Source: Rhodocytophaga rosea (GTDB lineage Bacteria > Bacteroidota > Bacteroidia > Cytophagales > 172606-1). Taken from it: 64,000 nucleotides of DNA. Shown in pieces: positions 26,347-34,490 of the stretch. The notes beneath the pieces were generated by a model that was given only the letters and a program-made list of their open reading frames with translations, did not search any database and was not told where the DNA came from. A program made the translations under genes and the position numbers. The stretch covers positions 4,048,501 to 4,112,500 of the forward strand of contig NZ_CP048222.1 of assembly GCF_010119975.1 (NCBI RefSeq), written 5' to 3'. Position 1 is the first letter of the stretch. The number at the start of each line of letters is the position of its first letter.

Positions 26347-26864
26347 GGTCAAATACATAGCAGGATAAATAAAATACAAGCTGCTAGCACAATCCTATGT
26401 GTAGAATATCCCCGGTTTGGTAAAGCAGATTTTTATATTCCCGATTCACTGCTTCGTGCATTAGGCATTAAAAACTACAGGAATCATTTCTTTTGCCCGG
26501 AATTAGAATCTTTGTTTATAGAATTAAGTAATGACCATGAACTCGTGCAAATTACTCCCAACTACCAGGCAATCGTCGAAAGTTCCAGCCAGATAAAAGA
26601 GGTTGTCATTATGAGCCCGTCAGGTAATCCTGCCTATGACTTTCTGCTGCGTTCTTTTTGTCCGTGGATAGGGATAGATGAAGCTCCGGTTACTGGTTCG
26701 GCACATGCCGTACTGGCCCATTACTGGCAGGAAAAAACAAGGAAAGATACTTTGCCTATCAGGCTTCGAGTAGGGGAGGAGAGGTGTTCTTAAAACCTAA
26801 AAAGGATAGGGTTGAAATTGGCGGAAAAACAGTAATATTGGTTGCAGGAGAATTAACCCTCTAA
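26347..26864 (+). pseudogene. Remnant of a PhzF-family (phenazine biosynthesis-like) protein
   Basis: An open frame without a start begins right after the SRPBCC stop and reads as the C-terminal half of a PhzF-family isomerase. It shows a strand-rich VEYPRFGKADFYIP segment, ALGIKNYR, then WIGIDEAPVTGSAHAVLAHYW (26674-26736), the family's strongest signature. The N-terminal half with the catalytic Glu is absent. Near 26765 the frame ends prematurely, while another frame continues the family C-terminus: SSRGGEVFLK, then DRVEIGGKTVILVAGEL, ending 26864. So the gene is both 5' truncated and frameshifted, and it should be non-functional. Confidence 0.75.
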
Positions 26865-26881
26865 GAAAGCATTATTAAACA

Positions 26882-27247
26882 ATGAAGATAGAATACATTG
26901 AAGTAAACGGACAAACGATTGCCGAAATCGTTTCTGATGATATAATTATTCACAATGCGCAGGATGCACTGGAACTACTGGTGAATTGTGGGTATAATGG
27001 AGCAAGCGCGCTGATTATGCAGGCCTCCAATCTGACTCCTGATTTTTTTGAACTCCGCACTGGAGTAGCCGGAGAGGTACTACAAAAGTTCTCAACCTAT
27101 CGTATGCGCATGGCGATTGTAGGTGATTATACCTCATTTTCCAGCAAAAGCCTGAAAGATTTTATTTTTGAGAGTAACAGGGCAGGCAGAATTATCTTTG
27201 TTTCATCCGGAGCGGAAGCCAGGAAAGCGTTAAGTGAAAAAGGGTAG
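26882..27247 (+). CDS. DUF4180 domain protein
   Basis: The 121-aa protein matches the DUF4180 family along its whole length: an initial beta hairpin (IEYIEVNGQTIAEIVSDD), a helix IIIHNAQDALELL (about residues 22-34), the characteristic ASNLTPDFFELRTGVAGEVLQKF (about 48-70), RMRMAIVGDY and a C-terminal segment GRIIFVSSGAEAR. The biochemical role is unknown; homologues are often near transcription regulators. The frame stays open for 45 more codons after its TAG (27248-27385), which may be a lost extension or coincidence. The start ATG 26882 gives the normal length. Confidence 0.82.
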   Translation: MKIEYIEVNGQTIAEIVSDDIIIHNAQDALELLVNCGYNGASALIMQASNLTPDFFELRTGVAGEVLQKFSTYRMRMAIVGDYTSFSSKSLKDFIFESNRAGRIIFVSSGAEARKALSEKG

Positions 27248-27454
27248 GTCAATCTGCTTTCCAGGATTTCCAGCGAAACTTCACAGAAACGACTGGAGCA
27301 AAAAGCCATTTTAGGTATCAGCGATGCCAATACTGAGATAAAAGTAATACCACTGGTTTATACAAGAATGAAAAGTATAGAATGATATTGTAACTTGCCC
27401 TAGCAGGCTAATCATGGAGGACAACTGCAAAACAATTATACTTTCGAACCGTTC

Positions 27455-27472
27455 TTACCAAACTGTTGGTAA
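27455..27472. promoter_or_regulatory. Short palindrome upstream of the site-2 protease gene
   Basis: TTACCAA-ACTG-TTGGTAA is a perfect 7-bp-arm dyad ending 21 bp before the start codon, next to a GTTAAC palindrome. Its size and position fit an operator or a leader hairpin. No regulator gene is adjacent. Confidence 0.35.
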
Positions 27473-27493
27473 CGTTAACTACCTGTTTCACTA

Positions 27494-28615
27494 ATGCCCG
27501 AAAATACAGCTAAAAGTTATTTTATACATATTTCCTTATTCATACTTACTTGTATTACCACTACACTAGCAGGCGCTGAATGGCAATATGGCCGGAGTTT
27601 TATTTTCTTTGAAAATCCCCTGGGCTGGAAGGAATTCTGGCATGGCTTATATTTTTCTGTTCCTTTTCTGGGGGTACTCACGGTACATGAATTTGGCCAT
27701 TACATTACGGCTCAGTTGTATAAAGTAAGAGTTACCCTGCCTTACTATATTCCCTTGTGGCTGGGCATAGGTTCTTTCGGAACCATGGGGGCATTTATCC
27801 GCATCAAAAGCCCCTTACATACCAGAAAGGAATATTTTGATATTGGCATTGCCGGACCATTGGCAGGATTTGTCGTAGCGCTGGGTGTGCTCTGGTATGG
27901 ATTTACGCATCTGCCTCCGCCTGAATATATTTTTACTATTCACCCGGAATACAAACAGTATGGGTTAAATTATGCCGATTATGTATACAAAGACCTGACT
28001 GGTAATATGTCATTGGGTACGAATCTGCTTTTTCTGTTCTTCGAAAAATTTGTAGTAGATGATCCCAGCCGAATTCCCAATATGTATGAAATGGCGCATT
28101 ATCCCTTTCTGCTGGCGGGCTATTTATCTCTCTTATTTACAGCGCTTAACCTGATTCCGATTGGCCAGCTGGATGGCGGACATATTTTGTTCAGCCTGAT
28201 CGGGTTTGACAGGTTTAATAAAATAGCCCCGGTACTGTTTGTGTTGTTTGTATTTTATTCCGGGCTTGGCTTGGTTTCTCCTTTCGACACCTTGGACGAA
28301 CTGATGGTAGGGCTGCCACTATATATTGGATTTTTATTTATTACATTTTCCCGCATTACCAGCGATATGAAGAATACACTTTTATTAAGCCTTGCAGTGC
28401 TGGCTATACAATTTACATTAGTGGCTTTTATACCTGGACTGAAAGGATATTCTGGCTGGCTGTTATTTGCTTTTATGATTGGCCGGGTACTGGGTGTATA
28501 TCATCCGCCGGTATTATATGAGCAACCCTTGTCGGTGGGTCGGCAAATACTAGGATGGCTGGCATTAGGTATTCTGATCATCAGCCTGAGTCCAGAACCA
28601 TTTATTATCTCATAG
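27494..28615 (+). CDS. Site-2 protease family membrane metalloprotease (M50)
   Basis: The 373-aa polytopic protein has the zinc motif HEFGH at residues 65-69 in the second TM helix and the third ligand in LDGGH (Asp227), both intact. Eight or so hydrophobic helices are visible. The insertion of about 60 residues between the zinc helices and the second conserved segment includes a YGLNYADYVYKDLTG loop. Family members cleave transmembrane anchors, such as those of anti-sigma factors or signal-peptide remnants. This one lacks an obvious PDZ domain. The gene is single, with no anti-sigma gene nearby. Confidence 0.9.
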   Translation: MPENTAKSYFIHISLFILTCITTTLAGAEWQYGRSFIFFENPLGWKEFWHGLYFSVPFLGVLTVHEFGHYITAQLYKVRVTLPYYIPLWLGIGSFGTMGAFIRIKSPLHTRKEYFDIGIAGPLAGFVVALGVLWYGFTHLPPPEYIFTIHPEYKQYGLNYADYVYKDLTGNMSLGTNLLFLFFEKFVVDDPSRIPNMYEMAHYPFLLAGYLSLLFTALNLIPIGQLDGGHILFSLIGFDRFNKIAPVLFVLFVFYSGLGLVSPFDTLDELMVGLPLYIGFLFITFSRITSDMKNTLLLSLAVLAIQFTLVAFIPGLKGYSGWLLFAFMIGRVLGVYHPPVLYEQPLSVGRQILGWLALGILIISLSPEPFIIS

Positions 28616-28686
28616 AACTGCTCTGATGCGTATTTTAGCCCGAAAAATAAAGGTGAATGAGAACCGGAAGGAGTATAAATAAAAAA

Positions 28687-28778
28687 GGCAAACCAAATAT
28701 CGCACCGCTCAACTATTTACCTTTGCTTGCTTCCGCACCTGGAGGAGTTCAATAGGAGCTGGTCGTACTGATTTGCCG
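28687..28778 (-). ncRNA. ffs: Signal recognition particle RNA, small bacterial type (4.5S-like)
   Basis: Read on the minus strand, the RNA begins GGCAAAUC and ends UUUGGUUUGCC, so its ends pair. The centre holds the SRP hallmark: AUUGAAC, CUCCAGGUGCGGAAGCAAGC and AAAGGUAAAU, that is, the GGAA tetraloop between the conserved asymmetric loops bound by Ffh. The length is about 92 nt. On the minus strand it is followed directly by a T-run (28681-28686), a terminator. A Bacteroidota-type promoter lies just upstream. It would guide co-translational membrane targeting. Confidence 0.88.
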
Positions 28779-28781
28779 TTG

Positions 28782-28812
28782 CAAACCTACTATTTTTATT
28801 TTTTTAATAAAA
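28782..28812 (-). promoter_or_regulatory. ffs: Bacteroidota-type promoter of the SRP RNA
   Basis: On the minus strand TAGGTTTG (28782-28789) matches the -7 consensus TAnnTTTG exactly. TTTT at 28809-28812 stands 19 nt upstream, in the place of the -33 TTTG. The predicted start, about 4 nt below the box, coincides with the 5' end deduced for the RNA. Confidence 0.7.
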
Positions 28813-28876
28813 GGCTATTTTAAATTTTATACGTTTTTTAGCGTTCCTCAAATAACATTGCGTTGATTTTTACTAA

Positions 28877-29233
28877 ATGATTACAAATAATATCCTTCCT
28901 ATGCCACCATCACTTAAGTCCTTTATAAATAGCTGTCTGTTTCTGTGTTTGTTTATTGTTCAAGCTTGTACAAGCGATGTAGAGGAAACACAGGTACTGG
29001 AAGCGGCTCAGGCATATGCCAGGCAAAATTCAGATATAGCGGTGAATATACAAGCTGAGTCTATTCTGGAAGATTATGCCAGGGTAAAAGTGACACCTAA
29101 AAATCCTGGGGAGGCAGATGAAGCCCTGATGTACCTGAAAAAAGTAAAAGGCCGCTGGGAAGGAATTAGCCTGGGAACGGGTTTTTCGCCGGAAGATTAT
29201 GAAAAACTGGGTATACCTGAAAAAATCCGGTAA
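28877..29233 (+). CDS. Small lipoprotein of unknown function
   Basis: The 118-aa protein has a lipoprotein signal: hydrophobic residues about 16-30 ending in IVQAC, with Cys31 as the acylation site counted from ATG 28877. An alternative ATG at 28901 (MPPSLKS) would give a more compact signal peptide. The mature part is acidic and looks like a small alpha/beta domain, with EAAQAYARQNSDIAV, a central ARVKVTPKN strand and GRWEGISLGTGFSPEDYEKLG near the end. No family was recognised. It converges with the OsmC gene over a shared bidirectional terminator. Confidence 0.75.
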   Translation: MITNNILPMPPSLKSFINSCLFLCLFIVQACTSDVEETQVLEAAQAYARQNSDIAVNIQAESILEDYARVKVTPKNPGEADEALMYLKKVKGRWEGISLGTGFSPEDYEKLGIPEKIR

Positions 29234-29238
29234 TGCAC

Positions 29239-29275
29239 AAAAAAGGCCACACAAATTTCTTGTGCGGCCTTTTTT
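29239..29275. terminator. Bidirectional terminator between lipoprotein and OsmC genes
   Basis: The stem AAAAAAGGCC-A-CACAA pairs with TTGTG-C-GGCCTTTTTT with one mismatch around a 5-nt loop. The A-tract and T-tract on either side let it end both convergent transcripts. Confidence 0.85.
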
Positions 29276-29285
29276 ATAAGAGTGT

Positions 29286-29711
29286 TTAAGCCTCTAACCT
29301 GGCCGACATGGTAATATCAGCCTTCAATACTCTCGATACCGGACAACCTGCTTTTGCCTTGGCAGCAATTTCTTCAAATTTAGCCTGATCTATCCCAGGA
29401 ACTTGTCCTCTTAAATCCAGGTGAATAGCTGTAATACTCCAGCCACCATCTTTGTTTTCCAAGGTTAGGTTGGCAGTCGTATTTAATTGAGTGGGAGTAA
29501 ATCCCTCGCCACCCAGCATGGCCGACAAAGCCATCGAAAAACAGCCGGCATGAGCAGCTGCAATCAGCTCTTCAGGATTGGTACCATTTCCGTCTTCAAA
29601 ACGGGTATGGAAAGAGTAGGCGGTTTTATTCAATACACCGCTTGGAGTGGTCAGATTTCCTTTTCCTTCTTTTAGATTTCCTTGCCAAACGGCAGATGCA
29701 GTACGTTTCAT
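29286..29711 (-). CDS. OsmC family peroxiredoxin-like protein
   Basis: The 141-aa protein has the two conserved cysteines of OsmC/Ohr enzymes: Cys57 in AAAHAGCFSMAL and Cys123 in AGCPVSRVL. It also has the catalytic-site Glu pair in NPEELIAAAH. This is the OsmC branch, which reduces organic hydroperoxides with thiols in the cytoplasm. Start ATG 29711 (MKRTASAVWQG) agrees with the family; the upstream frame to 29750 adds 13 atypical residues. It is monocistronic, and no OhrR-type regulator is adjacent. Confidence 0.92.
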   Translation of the reverse strand: MKRTASAVWQGNLKEGKGNLTTPSGVLNKTAYSFHTRFEDGNGTNPEELIAAAHAGCFSMALSAMLGGEGFTPTQLNTTANLTLENKDGGWSITAIHLDLRGQVPGIDQAKFEEIAAKAKAGCPVSRVLKADITMSARLEA

Positions 29712-29821
29712 AGTATAGGGTTTGGTTAAATATGGTAATGACCTGACCATCTACCATAAGGCAGATATTTTTCCAGGTTTATCGCCGTGAAAAATACAAC
29801 AAAAGATGAGAAAATTGAAAG

Positions 29822-29908
29822 AAAATAAAAAAATAGATAGGTAGTAGATGGAATTATAGAATTACAGACTTATAGAAAAATTGAATAAATAAATTCAGTA
29901 ATTCAGTA
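29822..29908. repeat. Low-complexity AATTCAGTAATTCAG-type region
   Basis: Short overlapping units of GAATTATAGAATTACAG, AATTCAGTAATTCAG and ATAGATAGGTAGTAGATG fill most of the gap between the OmpA-type and OsmC genes. It is a simple-sequence element in style like those at 439-525 and 1549-1580. No gene function is implied. Confidence 0.45.
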
Positions 29909-29910
29909 AT

Positions 29911-31935
29911 TTACTTTTTCAGAATCAGGAATTCAACCCGGCGGTTTTGCTGACGGGTTTTTTCATTGGAGTTGCTGGCAACTGGCCTGGTACTTCCATA
30001 GCCTTTTACCTGGATGCGCTTTTCTTCAATACCTTTACTTACCAGATAATCTTTTACAGCAGCTACCCGGTTTCGCGATAAATCTACATTCAACATAAAA
30101 TCACCCACATTATCCGTATGACCTTCCAGCTGAATTTCCATGGTTGGATTTTCTTTCATGAGAGCGGCTACGCGGTTTAATTCCTCAAAAGAAGTTTCCA
30201 ATAGCGCATGCTTGCTTTGTTCAAAATAGATATGGTTGAGCCGCACCAGCTGCCCTACCGCCAATGGCATCAGATATAAATCTTTGCGGATCTCTTTATA
30301 TGCGGTTTCCTGGGTTAGATCTATTTCTTCCTCTGCCGACATAAATCCTTCTGCCCTGGCGGTAAAAGAATATTTAAACTTCAGTGGAAGTACCACTTTA
30401 TACCCATCTGTAACCGGGTTGGCAACCGCACTGCCGGCTTCACCTCCTTTGGGTAAGGCCTCGTATGAAATGCTGGCTTGCAAGGGTTGTTTGGTCTGCG
30501 CATCGTATACATTGCCATACACCAGCGCTACCGGATCTGGCTGGATGGCTTTATCTAGTTTGATGCGGAAAATATCGTTTTCGCCACTGGATTCTTTATC
30601 GGAAACGAAATAGGCATAATCGCCGGAAGCAGGAATGGTATAATAGGTATCCCAGGCTTCGGAATTAATGGCAGGCCCCAGGTTCTGAGGTTCGCTCCAG
30701 TTGAGCCAGCTGTCATCTAAACGTTTGCTCACGAATACATCCATATTACCAAAACCACTCAGGCCGCCGGTAGAATAATATAAGCTTACCCCATCTGACG
30801 CAATGAAAGGGGATATTTCTCCATCTGCTGTATTCACCATAGCACCCATATTTTTGGGTTCACTCCAGGTATTATTAGGTTGCAAAAATGATACATACAA
30901 ATCTTTAGAACCATATGAATCATTCCGCTGGGCAGTCATCACCAAAACTTTGCCATTCTGTGCCAGGGAAAATTCTGCATATTCATTGTCGTTGTAATAG
31001 TTATTGATCTGCACTGGCTCTGGAAATCCCCACTCTCCGTTGGACATCCTTCTGGTAATAGAAAGCCCTTTTTTCAGTTTACCATCGGGCATATAGCGGT
31101 TGTTGAGCAGCATGGTATTGCCATCCGGAGAAATAGAGAAAGAAGAGTTGTGCTGGATGGTATTAATTGGCGCACCCAAGTTTTTAGCCGGGCCAAACAT
31201 TCCCCGGGCATCAATTTGTGCTACCCATATATCCTGGTCAGGAGTCAGGTTGCCGGGGTGCATGGCACGGGTAAAATAGAGGCTTTTTCCATCGGGAGAA
31301 ATTACCGGGCAGATTTCATCATAAGGGCTATTTACATTGCGGCCTAAGTTTTCTCTTTTTACCTGCGTAGCTGCCTGTGTAGAAGCATTCTTGCTGATGT
31401 TAATCCGGGCTTCTACCGGTTCGCTGGAAGAAGAAATACCAATTGCATCTATCTGGTTGACGCCTTTAATGCGGGAGGTATTCATCATGATCTTTATGGC
31501 CGCTACTTTATAAGTCGTTTCCTTCACAAACACATTAAACATGCGCCCTACCATACGACTGGTATCTTTTTTATTCTCAAAAAGCAAATATTCCTTATCC
31601 TGCAGATCATAAGCATAAATGCGGGTAATAGTGCCGGCATTCATATTTTCAGCAATGGCAATCTGTTTGACTGACTGTGGCTGTATATAGGCTACTTTTA
31701 TCCATTCACCGGAAGCATTATCGTCCTGCGAAGGCCGCCAGGCACAGGGGCTATTGCCAAAGAGAGGTAATTTACTTGGTTTGCCGGTTACCTGGGCAGC
31801 CCCATACTGCTTAGGCATTTTAGGGTCCTGGTATTCAGAAGAGAAAGCAACAACACGTGAAGCCCATTGAACCTCCTGTGCATACGTTGTAAACAGGCTG
31901 GTTAGTAAAAAGGCGAGAAAAAGTATTTTTTTCAT
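29911..31935 (-). CDS. OmpA-family protein with discoidin-like, PD40 propeller and peptidoglycan-binding domains
   Basis: The 674-aa protein has a signal peptide (about residues 1-19), a discoidin-like beta domain (about 25-170), a WD40-like PD40 propeller (about 195-465, with repeats such as ICPVISPDGKSLYFTR and SSFSISPDGNTMLL), a carboxypeptidase-regulatory-like beta domain (about 475-560) and a C-terminal OmpA domain (about 565-674). The peptidoglycan-binding residues are in LEGHTDNVGD and NRRVEFLI. The PD40-CRD-OmpA order resembles PorE of the type IX secretion system, but the N-terminal TPR of PorE is replaced here by a discoidin-like domain. It is likely a periplasmic or outer-membrane protein anchored to peptidoglycan. 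The WG-repeat gene is 61 bp upstream in the same direction. Confidence 0.85.
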   Translation of the reverse strand: MKKILFLAFLLTSLFTTYAQEVQWASRVVAFSSEYQDPKMPKQYGAAQVTGKPSKLPLFGNSPCAWRPSQDDNASGEWIKVAYIQPQSVKQIAIAENMNAGTITRIYAYDLQDKEYLLFENKKDTSRMVGRMFNVFVKETTYKVAAIKIMMNTSRIKGVNQIDAIGISSSSEPVEARINISKNASTQAATQVKRENLGRNVNSPYDEICPVISPDGKSLYFTRAMHPGNLTPDQDIWVAQIDARGMFGPAKNLGAPINTIQHNSSFSISPDGNTMLLNNRYMPDGKLKKGLSITRRMSNGEWGFPEPVQINNYYNDNEYAEFSLAQNGKVLVMTAQRNDSYGSKDLYVSFLQPNNTWSEPKNMGAMVNTADGEISPFIASDGVSLYYSTGGLSGFGNMDVFVSKRLDDSWLNWSEPQNLGPAINSEAWDTYYTIPASGDYAYFVSDKESSGENDIFRIKLDKAIQPDPVALVYGNVYDAQTKQPLQASISYEALPKGGEAGSAVANPVTDGYKVVLPLKFKYSFTARAEGFMSAEEEIDLTQETAYKEIRKDLYLMPLAVGQLVRLNHIYFEQSKHALLETSFEELNRVAALMKENPTMEIQLEGHTDNVGDFMLNVDLSRNRVAAVKDYLVSKGIEEKRIQVKGYGSTRPVASNSNEKTRQQNRRVEFLILKK

Positions 31936-31996
31936 CTGAATGTGATTTGCCGGTAAAGCCGCAGGTTCCGAAAACCATGCTGGCTTCCGGTTACAC

Positions 31997-34240
31997 TCAG
32001 CGGTTATAAGTAAAATTTTGCATCTGGGGTACCACCCCTAAGATAAAAATATTTTTTGAAGAATCCACGTACAAATAATCATATATCAACGGAAGCACAT
32101 CTAGTCCGTTAGCATCTGATATACCTGATTTTCCGCCTCTGTTTAAAAGTATCAGTCCGTTGCCCAGGTCTTGTATGGCATCATACTTGGTTGTATACAA
32201 TTCTTTGCCGGTTTCAGTTACCAGACCTTTTTTACCATCTTTGCTTACCAGATAACGGCCGGATGGTAGGCTTTGTATGGATTCGTACTGTGGTTTTACG
32301 GTTTCTTTGCCTTTTTTGTTAACGAAACCCCATTTTCCTTCTTTGCTTATGGCAGCAACTCCATTTCTGAAGTCCAGCACCTGCTCATAATGAGGCTGTA
32401 CCCGTAGTTCTTCTGCTTTGTCTACAAATCCCCAGTTGCCCCGGATTTTAACGGCTACCATATCTTCAGAGAAACTTCCAATACCTTCGTAGCGGTTGGC
32501 AATACGCAGTTTGCCGTTACGGTCTATAAAGCCATATTTGTTATTGATCTTCACTCCTACTCTTTCTTCTTTCATCACATGTAATTCCTGATAGAGAGAA
32601 CTGGGCCGCAACACTACTTTGCCTTGCAGGCTCATTAAGCCTTTCTTTCCATTTTTTTCTACACTGAATATACTGTCTTTGGCCAGAGCAGAGATGTGAT
32701 CGTATTCTTGCGGAATAATTACATTGCCTTTACAATCATATACACCGGTTTTCCAATCAGAAGTTACCTTAAATAAAGTTTTACTGACAGGCTCTATTTT
32801 ATCTGCGCTGAATAGTACTTGCTTTGTAAACAGGTTGATAAAACCAGTTTCTCTGTGGGACGCATACACTGCCGTTTGTGTATTGAGAATATGCAGGCTA
32901 TCGTAATGGGGATCTATTGCCCAGCTGCCTCTGGCATTAATCATTCCGGATCGCCCATGTTTTTTTACTACCGTATACAAACCTTTAAAATCAGCCATAT
33001 CATCATACGAGGCTTCGCCAGTTACATGTCCGCTGGCATCGAGCAGGTACCATTGTGTTCCCTGCCGGACAGAGAATAGGCCAAAAGGCTGCATGCGTAT
33101 TTCATCGTAAATAGAAGGCGTAATGGCTTTTCCATGCCGGCTGTAAATGCCCCACTTATTGAGTTCTTTTACCCTGATTACCGAGGAGGCACTGTCTATT
33201 ACTACACTCTGAAATTGAGCAGGCAATACCTGGTTGCCTTTTTTATGTAATACGCCAAAACTAAAGCCATTTCTTACTACAGTTAAATCATTGGTAAATG
33301 GTTGTATTTCATCATATTGGGGCTCGCAGATACGTTCTCCATTCCCGCTCAATAATCCAAATTTTCCTTCTGACTGGTAGGCATATAATGAAGTAGCTAC
33401 TGGCCTTATATTATCATATTCAGAAGTAAGCAGAATTTCTTTTTTAGCATTCGTTACTTTCCACTGGGTAAAAGGAATAAGCTCGTAATGATTTGGATCT
33501 TTTTTAACAATATTTTTATACTCTGCCTTTACCAGCATGGCTCCTTCCCGGTTAATCACTCCCCATTTCCCGGCTTGCTTTACAGTGGCAAGTTCCTCAT
33601 CGAAATCCTTTATATCAGTGTAATTTCCTGCGAAAATGGGCAATTTTTGCCTGGTGAATACCTGCCAGGAATCCTGCTTGTTTTTTACGGCAAATACCTT
33701 GAAGTTAAAATCACGGATAGCTACATACTGGAGGGGAACAATGGTTTCGCCGGCGGCATTAATAACACCAAAATGTACAGGCGTATTTCCTTTGGCGTCT
33801 GCATCAAAGGTAACGCCAACAATAAACATAGACTGGTCGGGAGAAGCAGTCAGGTAATCGTACTGGGGATCTACCACTTCTTTGCCCTTGATATTAACTA
33901 ATCCGAATACGATTCTTTTTGTGCTCAGGCTTTCCCGTTTGCTTACTACTGCTACACCATTACGGAAATCCCGTATTTCTTCGTATAATGATTTAGTAAG
34001 AAATTTGCCTTTGGAATTGATCAGCCGCCAGTGATGCCGTATTTTTACCCTGGCAATACCTTCAGTAAAAGGGAGTGCCTGCTCAAACTGCGGTTTAATA
34101 ATAAAATGCCCGGAATCATCTACATACCCATATAAACCGGTTTTTCCTTGTGAAGGAACAGGAAACTCTTCGAGGCTACCAGCAAAAACGGACGAAATCA
34201 GCAGAAAACACAAAAAAAACAAACAAATTTGTTTGAGCAT
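31997..34240 (-). CDS. Secreted WG-repeat protein
   Basis: The 747-aa protein begins with a signal peptide (about residues 1-20, ending FAGSLEEF). It is then built almost wholly of WG repeats of about 45-50 residues with the pattern GxWGxxxxxGxxVxPxYxxI. Examples are KWGVINREGAMLVKAEYKNI, NKYGFIDRNGKLRI, NWGFVDKAEELRVQPHYEQV and KWGFVNKKGKETVKPQYESI. About 13 repeats are visible, some degenerate. WG repeats form beta structures of uncertain role and are common in exported Bacteroidota proteins. It may be co-transcribed with the downstream PD40-OmpA gene. No catalytic site is seen. Confidence 0.9.
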   Translation of the reverse strand: MLKQICLFFLCFLLISSVFAGSLEEFPVPSQGKTGLYGYVDDSGHFIIKPQFEQALPFTEGIARVKIRHHWRLINSKGKFLTKSLYEEIRDFRNGVAVVSKRESLSTKRIVFGLVNIKGKEVVDPQYDYLTASPDQSMFIVGVTFDADAKGNTPVHFGVINAAGETIVPLQYVAIRDFNFKVFAVKNKQDSWQVFTRQKLPIFAGNYTDIKDFDEELATVKQAGKWGVINREGAMLVKAEYKNIVKKDPNHYELIPFTQWKVTNAKKEILLTSEYDNIRPVATSLYAYQSEGKFGLLSGNGERICEPQYDEIQPFTNDLTVVRNGFSFGVLHKKGNQVLPAQFQSVVIDSASSVIRVKELNKWGIYSRHGKAITPSIYDEIRMQPFGLFSVRQGTQWYLLDASGHVTGEASYDDMADFKGLYTVVKKHGRSGMINARGSWAIDPHYDSLHILNTQTAVYASHRETGFINLFTKQVLFSADKIEPVSKTLFKVTSDWKTGVYDCKGNVIIPQEYDHISALAKDSIFSVEKNGKKGLMSLQGKVVLRPSSLYQELHVMKEERVGVKINNKYGFIDRNGKLRIANRYEGIGSFSEDMVAVKIRGNWGFVDKAEELRVQPHYEQVLDFRNGVAAISKEGKWGFVNKKGKETVKPQYESIQSLPSGRYLVSKDGKKGLVTETGKELYTTKYDAIQDLGNGLILLNRGGKSGISDANGLDVLPLIYDYLYVDSSKNIFILGVVPQMQNFTYNR

Positions 34241-34490
34241 ATGGCAATACAGCTAGTACTTGAGCAGATCAGATTTTATCGGGTTAAGGTTTAGGCGTGT
34301 AAACTCAAATATATCGATTTTTGCAATAGGAATGAAGAAAATCGCTTCAGATAACCTAATTTTCATGCTTTCCGGCAGGTAAGTTTTCCCTTATTTCGCC
34401 CATGGTTACAAGGTATTGATGGCAATTATGGCAAAGGTAAAATCCGGGTGAATGAAGACTGATAAATATTAGGGGAAAGGGATAAGTTTC

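Noticed and set aside
33488-33901. 137-codon plus-strand frame inside the WG-repeat gene
   Set aside because: It is antisense to a clearly coding repeat protein and has no family features.
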